Assembly (NCBI GenBank): GCA_902472225.1
Contig: CABRNB010000001.1
Location: forward strand, 30,041-94,040
Reading direction: 5' to 3'
Origin: Caccousia sp900752115
Lineage (GTDB): Bacteria; Bacillota; Clostridia; Oscillospirales; Acutalibacteraceae
Length of the DNA: 64,000 bases
In this document: positions 59,940 through 64,000 of the stretch, one piece after another
Numbering within the stretch: the stretch's first letter is position 1
How the letters are laid out: each line of letters starts with the position of its first letter
Program-made: the position numbers and the translations under genes
Notes under the pieces: generated by a model
Told to the model about the DNA's origin: nothing
What the model saw: only the letters and a program-made list of their open reading frames with translations
The model's database searches: none

Positions 59940-60881
59940 ATGGCAAGAAGAGTTAAATATCTGATTGATACGGAAAATGTAGGGAGCTCCTGGACGGAGC
60001 TGCTTCCTTTCCTTGGCAAGAATGACGAGATTCTGCTTTTTTACACGACCAATTCACCCGGCATCCCTTACCGGGATTTGCAGATGATTATGGAACATCC
60101 GTTCCAGCTTGAAATGATCCCGTGCAACACGGGGAAAAACGGTCTAGACTTTCAGCTTTCAAGCTATCTCGGTTATTTGCTCCGCTCCTCCGCGAAGGCG
60201 CGGTACGTGATCCTTTCCAAGGATATGGGCTATGATCCGCTTGTCCAGTTCTGGAAGGAGCGCGGGGCGGAGATCACACGTGAGAGTGCGCAGGAGGTTG
60301 TGAAGGCCGTTCGCGCTGCCGCTGAGCAGAAAACCGTTCAGGAGGAGCAGCAGCTCCCGGCGCAGGCGGAGCTTACGGGAAGGAAGCAGCCGGAGCTTGC
60401 AGCGCAGGGAGAACCCACAGAAAAGAAGCAGCCGGAGCTTGCAGAAAAAGTGCAGCCCTCCGTAAACAAGCAGCCGGCTCTCCCGGTATGGGCGGAGTCT
60501 GCGGCAAACAAACTGCCGGAGCCGGCAAGAGCGGCCGAGACAGTAAATTTGGCACAGGCAGAGGCAGCAGATAAAGCTCCGAATGCGGCTGCGGAGCAGC
60601 AGGCTCCCGCGAAGAAGGGCCGCGGCCGGAGAAGAAAGGCGAAGCCTGCTCCTGCGCTGGAGCAGAGGGTCGAAGAGCTTGTTCCCGAGACCTTCCGCAG
60701 TCCGGAGAATATCCGCGACGTGGTAAGCATTGTGCGTGAGAATTATCCAAGCGGCCTGCAGGAGGTCAATAAGGCCCTGACCTCCCGTTTCGGTCAGGAG
60801 GGCGGGAATGACCTGTACCGTGCCCTTAAACGTTCCTTCCGCGCCATTTGCGCCGCGGAGCAGGGCAGTGAAACAACATAA
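59940..60881 (+). CDS. PIN/NYN-like nuclease-fold protein with repeat linker and C-terminal domain
   Basis: 313 residues, three parts. Residues 1-~120 look like a PIN/NYN RNase fold: YLIDTENVGSSW (first acidic residue), NGLDFQLSSYLGYLL, YVILSKDMGYDPLVQFWKERG with further Asp residues. Residues ~120-240 are an Ala/Glu/Pro/Lys linker with repeats of the type KQPELA (four near-copies) ending in the basic KKGRGRRRKAKP. Residues ~245-305 form a small helical domain (VEELVPETFRSPENIRDVVSIVRENYPSGLQEVNKALTSRFG) that could bind nucleic acid. AAAGGAG precedes the ATG. Target unknown; family resemblance is moderate. Confidence 0.75.
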   Translation: MARRVKYLIDTENVGSSWTELLPFLGKNDEILLFYTTNSPGIPYRDLQMIMEHPFQLEMIPCNTGKNGLDFQLSSYLGYLLRSSAKARYVILSKDMGYDPLVQFWKERGAEITRESAQEVVKAVRAAAEQKTVQEEQQLPAQAELTGRKQPELAAQGEPTEKKQPELAEKVQPSVNKQPALPVWAESAANKLPEPARAAETVNLAQAEAADKAPNAAAEQQAPAKKGRGRRRKAKPAPALEQRVEELVPETFRSPENIRDVVSIVRENYPSGLQEVNKALTSRFGQEGGNDLYRALKRSFRAICAAEQGSETT

Positions 60882-60886
60882 GCAGC

Positions 60887-60928
60887 GCCCCCGGACATTC
60901 CGTTAACAACGGAGTGCCCGGGGGTTTT
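60887..60928. terminator. Terminator after the PIN/NYN-like gene
   Basis: CCCCCGG-A-CATTCCGTT / AACGGA-G-TG-CCCGGGGG-type arms with T5 (60924-60928). Confidence 0.92.
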
Positions 60929-60971
60929 TCCTTTTCGGCGTTCTGCGGGGTGTGCAAGGTTACCGGCGGGC

Positions 60972-62387
60972 TCAGTCCGGGAAATGGCGGTGGCAGCTGA
61001 TGCCGAGGTACTTTGCGGCCTCCTCGAGAATGTCGGCCACATGACCGCGCACAAAGCAGACATGGTGCTCAAAACCGTTCTCGCACAGGTAACGCAGAAG
61101 CTTCTGTAATCCCGGCACGCGGCAATTCGCGACGCCGCCTTTTGTCGGGATTTTTTCAGCCTCAAACGAGCCCTCGCCCACGTACATTTTGAGCTCGCCC
61201 CGCGCGTCGTCGGTCGAAAAGCGAACAAAAGTCATCGGACCGGGAGCTACCTGTCCCTTGCACGCGCCGAAGGTGCGCTCGCGGCCAAGTGTGCTGCCGA
61301 GTACGTCAAGGCATTCGATCTCGATCTGAGGCGCGGCAAAGAAGCTCTTCGGAAAGTTTGAACAGTGCAGCGACACACAGCAGTCACGGTCGTCGCGGAT
61401 GTTGTTGTTCCAGTCCATGAGAGCGGGGGCGCTCTGCGCGGCGAGCTGTGCCGCAAGCATGGAGACCGCGCCCGTCACGTCGCTCTCGCAGGCGCTGGGC
61501 AATCCCTTTTCGCCCATCATGCTCATCGCAAGGCAGGCGGCGCAGCCATAGTTGTTCTCAAGGCTGTCCCAGCACTGCACGGTGGAGGCGCTGCAGTCGA
61601 GCTTCCTCACAAAATCCTCCAACGCGAGGCACAGCCGCGCCTGCCGCGTGATTTTATAGTCCTCGATGGATGCCGGAATGGAACCGTACGCGCGGATCTC
61701 GGCTTCCTTCGCCCGCACGGCTTCCCCGTCCGTCATCGATTCCGCCGCCGCGATCACTTCACTGAGGTCGACCGTCTGCACGGCAATGCCGTGCTTTTGC
61801 AGGATTTTCTCGGAGAAACGAACAGTGTTGAACGCCACGGGGCGTGCGCCGAGCATTGCGATCCGTGCGCCGCGCAGGCCGTTGACCACGCGGCAGACCC
61901 CGGCGAAGCGGAGCAAATCGGCCTCGAACTCCGGACCGTCGATCGGACAGGTGTGCAGCTGCGTAAGGCTGAACGGGATGCCGCGCTGGTACAGGTTGTT
62001 GCACAGGCTCAGCTTGCCGCAGAACGCGTCGCGGCGGTTCGCCATGTCGAGCTTGTCGAAGTCGTCGTCGCATGCCTGCACGAGGACGGGGACGTTCAGC
62101 CCGGCCAGCGAGATGGCCTCGGCCACGCCCAGCTCTTCGCCGAAGTTCGGCAGGATGCAGAGAATGCCGTCAATCTCGTCCGCGTGAGCCCGGAAGAGCT
62201 TTGCGCATGTCTTTGCTTCCTCATATGTCAGCACCGCACCGAATTCGGTATCCTCCTCGGAGACCATCACACAGCCGAAGCCGAGCCGGTTGAGCAGTGC
62301 GGTGATTTTTTCACGCGCCGTTTTGACAAGGTGAGACGGGAAAAAGCTTCGCGTGGTCACGATGACGCCGAAGGTTTGCTTTGTCAT
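60972..62387 (-). CDS. L-fucose/L-arabinose isomerase-family protein
   Basis: 471 residues of the FucI-like fold. FGVIVTTRSFFPSHLVKTAREKI at the N-terminus, GILCILPNFGEELGVAEAI, VQACDDDFDKLDM, WDSLENNYGCAACLAMSMMGEKGLPSACESDVTGAVSM (metal Glu/Asp region), LMDWNNN, and a C-terminal VRGHVADILEEAAKYLGI with His. Members isomerise deoxy- or pentose sugars; the precise sugar cannot be told. GGGAGG precedes ATG 62387. It follows an FGGY kinase on the same strand after 337 nt, which suggests a two-step sugar catabolic unit. Confidence 0.87.
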   Translation of the reverse strand: MTKQTFGVIVTTRSFFPSHLVKTAREKITALLNRLGFGCVMVSEEDTEFGAVLTYEEAKTCAKLFRAHADEIDGILCILPNFGEELGVAEAISLAGLNVPVLVQACDDDFDKLDMANRRDAFCGKLSLCNNLYQRGIPFSLTQLHTCPIDGPEFEADLLRFAGVCRVVNGLRGARIAMLGARPVAFNTVRFSEKILQKHGIAVQTVDLSEVIAAAESMTDGEAVRAKEAEIRAYGSIPASIEDYKITRQARLCLALEDFVRKLDCSASTVQCWDSLENNYGCAACLAMSMMGEKGLPSACESDVTGAVSMLAAQLAAQSAPALMDWNNNIRDDRDCCVSLHCSNFPKSFFAAPQIEIECLDVLGSTLGRERTFGACKGQVAPGPMTFVRFSTDDARGELKMYVGEGSFEAEKIPTKGGVANCRVPGLQKLLRYLCENGFEHHVCFVRGHVADILEEAAKYLGISCHRHFPD

Positions 62388-62724
62388 TTTTTCTTTCCTC
62401 CCAATCGATTTGTTTTGCCGTCAGAAAGCCGCCCATCCGTCTGCGCGTCAGCTGCCGGAAAACGGGATCGCGCGGCTATCAGGCTGTTATCAGAAAAATA
62501 TGGTTTCTTACAGTGCGGGCAGTGCAGGATGCTTCCGGTACGTTCTCGGGAGCAGAAGGCTGCGCGCTGCGGAACGCAATGCTTCAACGAAGCTCTCGTT
62601 CTCGGTGATCCGCACAGTGATCAGCACAGGAAACAGGGGGGCACCGTGAGCTCCTCACAACGAGCCGGATCAGCCTATTTTCGCTGTTCCGCACAGGAAA
62701 CAGGGGCTTCAGCAGAGGGCCAAA
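62388..62724. other. Gap between the FGGY kinase and the isomerase-family gene
   Basis: 337 nt with no convincing gene. Contains a 16-bp direct repeat, GCACAGGAAACAGGGG, at 62624-62639 and 62691-62706, just downstream of the kinase stop. No terminator hairpin with a T-run was recognised. Confidence 0.5.
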
Positions 62725-64000
62725 CTACTTTCCGGCCACGGCAGCAACAGCCTCTCGCCAGCCCCGCAGAAGCTTGCCGCGTTCTGTGTTCTCCATCTCC
62801 GGCAGAATTTCGCGCTCGTGCAGACCCGCAAAGATCTGCTCTTCGGAGACAAGTCCCGCGCCGATCGCGGCGCAGTATGCCGCCCCGGCTCCGGAGAGTT
62901 CCTCCGTTTCGCTTACGAGCAGGGGCATGCCGAGCAGACCGGCTTGAAAGCGCATCAGGAAGCGGTCGCGCGTCGGGCCGCCGTCGGCGCACAGACGGGA
63001 GAGCGGTCTTCCCGCCGCTTCCGTTACGCTCTCCACCACATCTCGGATCTGGTAGGCAATGCACTCCTCCGCCGCGCGCACAAGATGAGCGGGGCGTGTC
63101 GAGCGGTCCATCCCAATGATGGCCGCGCGTGCCTTATCGTTGAAATACGGCGCGCCCAGACCGCTGAAAGCCGGTACAAGATAGACGCCGCCGTTGCCGC
63201 TCAGCGAGGCGGCGATGCTTCCCGACAGAGACGGCTTTTCAAGCAGCCCCATCTCCACGAGCCAGGTGATCACTGCGCCGGTGTAATTGATGTTGCCCTC
63301 TACACAGTAGACGGCTTTGCCGCGGCGTCCCCAGGCGAGGCTTGTGACTACGCCCGCGCTCTCGCGGGGACGGACGCCGCCAGCGTTCATCATGATCGAG
63401 CTGCCCGTGCCGTACGTCACCTTGGCTGTGTACGGTTCGACACAGCGGTGGGCAAACAGGGCCGCGTGACTGTCTCCGAGCACGCCGTGGATTGGCACGG
63501 GGCGCGGCAGCAGGCCCCCGATGGTCGTCTCGCCGAAGCAGTCGTCGCTCATGCGGACTTCCGGCAGAAAGCCTTCCCGCAGGCCGTATGCTTCGAGCAG
63601 TTCCGTATCCCAGCGCAGGGTGTCGAGATTCAGCAGGCCGGTGCGGCTTGCGTTCGAGCAGTCGGTGGCGAAAACACGGCCTTCCGTCAGGCGGAAGACG
63701 AGATAGCTGTCCACTGTGCCGAGGCAGAGTGTGTTTTTCTTCGCCGATCCTGCCGTATTCGGCTCATGGCGCAGCATCCAGGCGTATTTCGGCGCGCTGA
63801 AATACGGCGAGAGCGTCAGGCCCGTTTTCTGCCGCACGCGCGGCTCCCAGCCCTGCTCCCGCAGCCCGGAGGCAATGGAAGCCGCCCGCCCGCACTGCCA
63901 GACAATCGCCGGACAGAGCAGTTCGCCGGTTTCCCGGTTCCAACAGCAGGCTGTTTCGCGCTGGTTGGAAAGCCCCAGAACGGCGACATCGGCGGGGGGG
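62725..64000 (-). CDS. FGGY-family carbohydrate kinase, cut by the window edge
   Basis: The frame stays open to position 64000, so the N-terminus is missing; about 425 residues are present. Beyond the Met at 63837 the frame continues upstream with LGLSNQRET and PAIVWQCGRAAS, the glycerol-kinase-like QRET and IVWQ segments. Further: GVLGDSHAALFAHRC, VTYGTGSSIMMNAGG, VPAFSGLGAPYF, and C-terminal LCADGGPTRDRFLMRFQAGLLGMPL. These fit the glycerol kinase branch, but IVWQ is followed by CGR where glycerol kinases have a D-x-R motif, so the substrate may be another polyol or sugar. Same strand as the isomerase-family gene. Confidence 0.88.
   Translation of the reverse strand, partial: PPADVAVLGLSNQRETACCWNRETGELLCPAIVWQCGRAASIASGLREQGWEPRVRQKTGLTLSPYFSAPKYAWMLRHEPNTAGSAKKNTLCLGTVDSYLVFRLTEGRVFATDCSNASRTGLLNLDTLRWDTELLEAYGLREGFLPEVRMSDDCFGETTIGGLLPRPVPIHGVLGDSHAALFAHRCVEPYTAKVTYGTGSSIMMNAGGVRPRESAGVVTSLAWGRRGKAVYCVEGNINYTGAVITWLVEMGLLEKPSLSGSIAASLSGNGGVYLVPAFSGLGAPYFNDKARAAIIGMDRSTRPAHLVRAAEECIAYQIRDVVESVTEAAGRPLSRLCADGGPTRDRFLMRFQAGLLGMPLLVSETEELSGAGAAYCAAIGAGLVSEEQIFAGLHEREILPEMENTERGKLLRGWREAVAAVAGK

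Noticed and set aside
62384..62587. 67-codon minus-strand frame with a CPHC motif in the kinase/isomerase gap
   Set aside because: A single CxxC pair, a Lys/Arg-rich tail and no clear ribosome binding site; probably chance.

Overview
The window looks like a contiguous piece of chromosome from a GC-rich anaerobic Firmicute, most likely a gut-type Clostridia member of the Oscillospiraceae/Ruminococcaceae kind. The reasons are strong AGGAGG-type ribosome binding sites, frequent GTG and TTG starts, sigma-A type promoters, intrinsic terminators, DegV, DUF1292 (YrzB) and RuvX family genes, a class 1B (PyrK/PyrD) dihydroorotate dehydrogenase, a ferredoxin-tailed aldo/keto reductase and a siroheme reductase. 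I saw no tRNA, rRNA, phage, transposase or CRISPR array. The assignment is inference from gene content.

Layout. 0.1-8.5 kb (+): a DUF218 membrane protein, then a pyrimidine operon pyrC-pyrF-pyrK-pyrD that runs on with overlapping ends into an iron alcohol dehydrogenase/histidine phosphatase fusion and ruvX, followed by an aldo/keto reductase. 8.8-12.8 kb (-): hexosamine-kinase-like and sugar nucleotidyltransferase genes behind two tandem AraC regulators. 13.1-20.0 kb (-): an ABC ATPase, secreted CARDB-like protein and MacB-like permease operon beside its probable two-component system. 20.1-22.0 kb (-): a decayed sugar-uptake locus (truncated sulfatase, internally deleted binding protein). 22.3-24.7 kb (-): dCTP deaminase and two tandem DegV genes. 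24.7-25.4 kb (-): a probable 6S RNA and the DUF1292 gene.

25.4-26.8 kb (+) is the most unusual part: about 1.25 kb without a credible gene, led by a near-consensus promoter, full of hairpins, and ending in 4.6 tandem units of 110-112 nt. In these units base pairs change in step between copies, and the array runs into a GC-rich hairpin. I read it as a large structured non-coding RNA whose family I do not recognise.

26.9-34.9 kb: thioredoxin reductase (+); a four-gene catabolic operon (-) with two sugar isomerase/epimerase plus Gfo/Idh/MocA dehydrogenase pairs; a divergent AraC regulator whose promoter shares its -10 box with the operon promoter; an SPFH protein; and a NifX-like protein. 35.2-43.1 kb (+): a tetrapyrrole operon hemA-hemC-cobA/hemD-(acetyltransferase)-hemB-hemL-precorrin-2 dehydrogenase-like, then a Crp/Fnr regulator. 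The genes make siroheme-type intermediates, and a siroheme reductase (44.4-45.3 kb) with a divergent LysR regulator lies just beyond. A CoA-disulfide reductase/rhodanese fusion follows. 48.3-53.0 kb (+): AraC regulator and rhamnose genes rhaB-rhaA-rhaD. 53.3-59.5 kb (-): gltB-gltD behind a leader terminator. 59.9-60.9 kb (+): a PIN/NYN-like protein with a repeat-rich linker. 61.0-64.0 kb (-): a fucose-isomerase-family protein and an FGGY kinase cut by the window edge.

Four copies of one palindromic terminator-like element (8.7, 13.05, 17.6 and 53.1 kb) close operons across the window. Their arms covary, so they form a dispersed repeat family of this genome.
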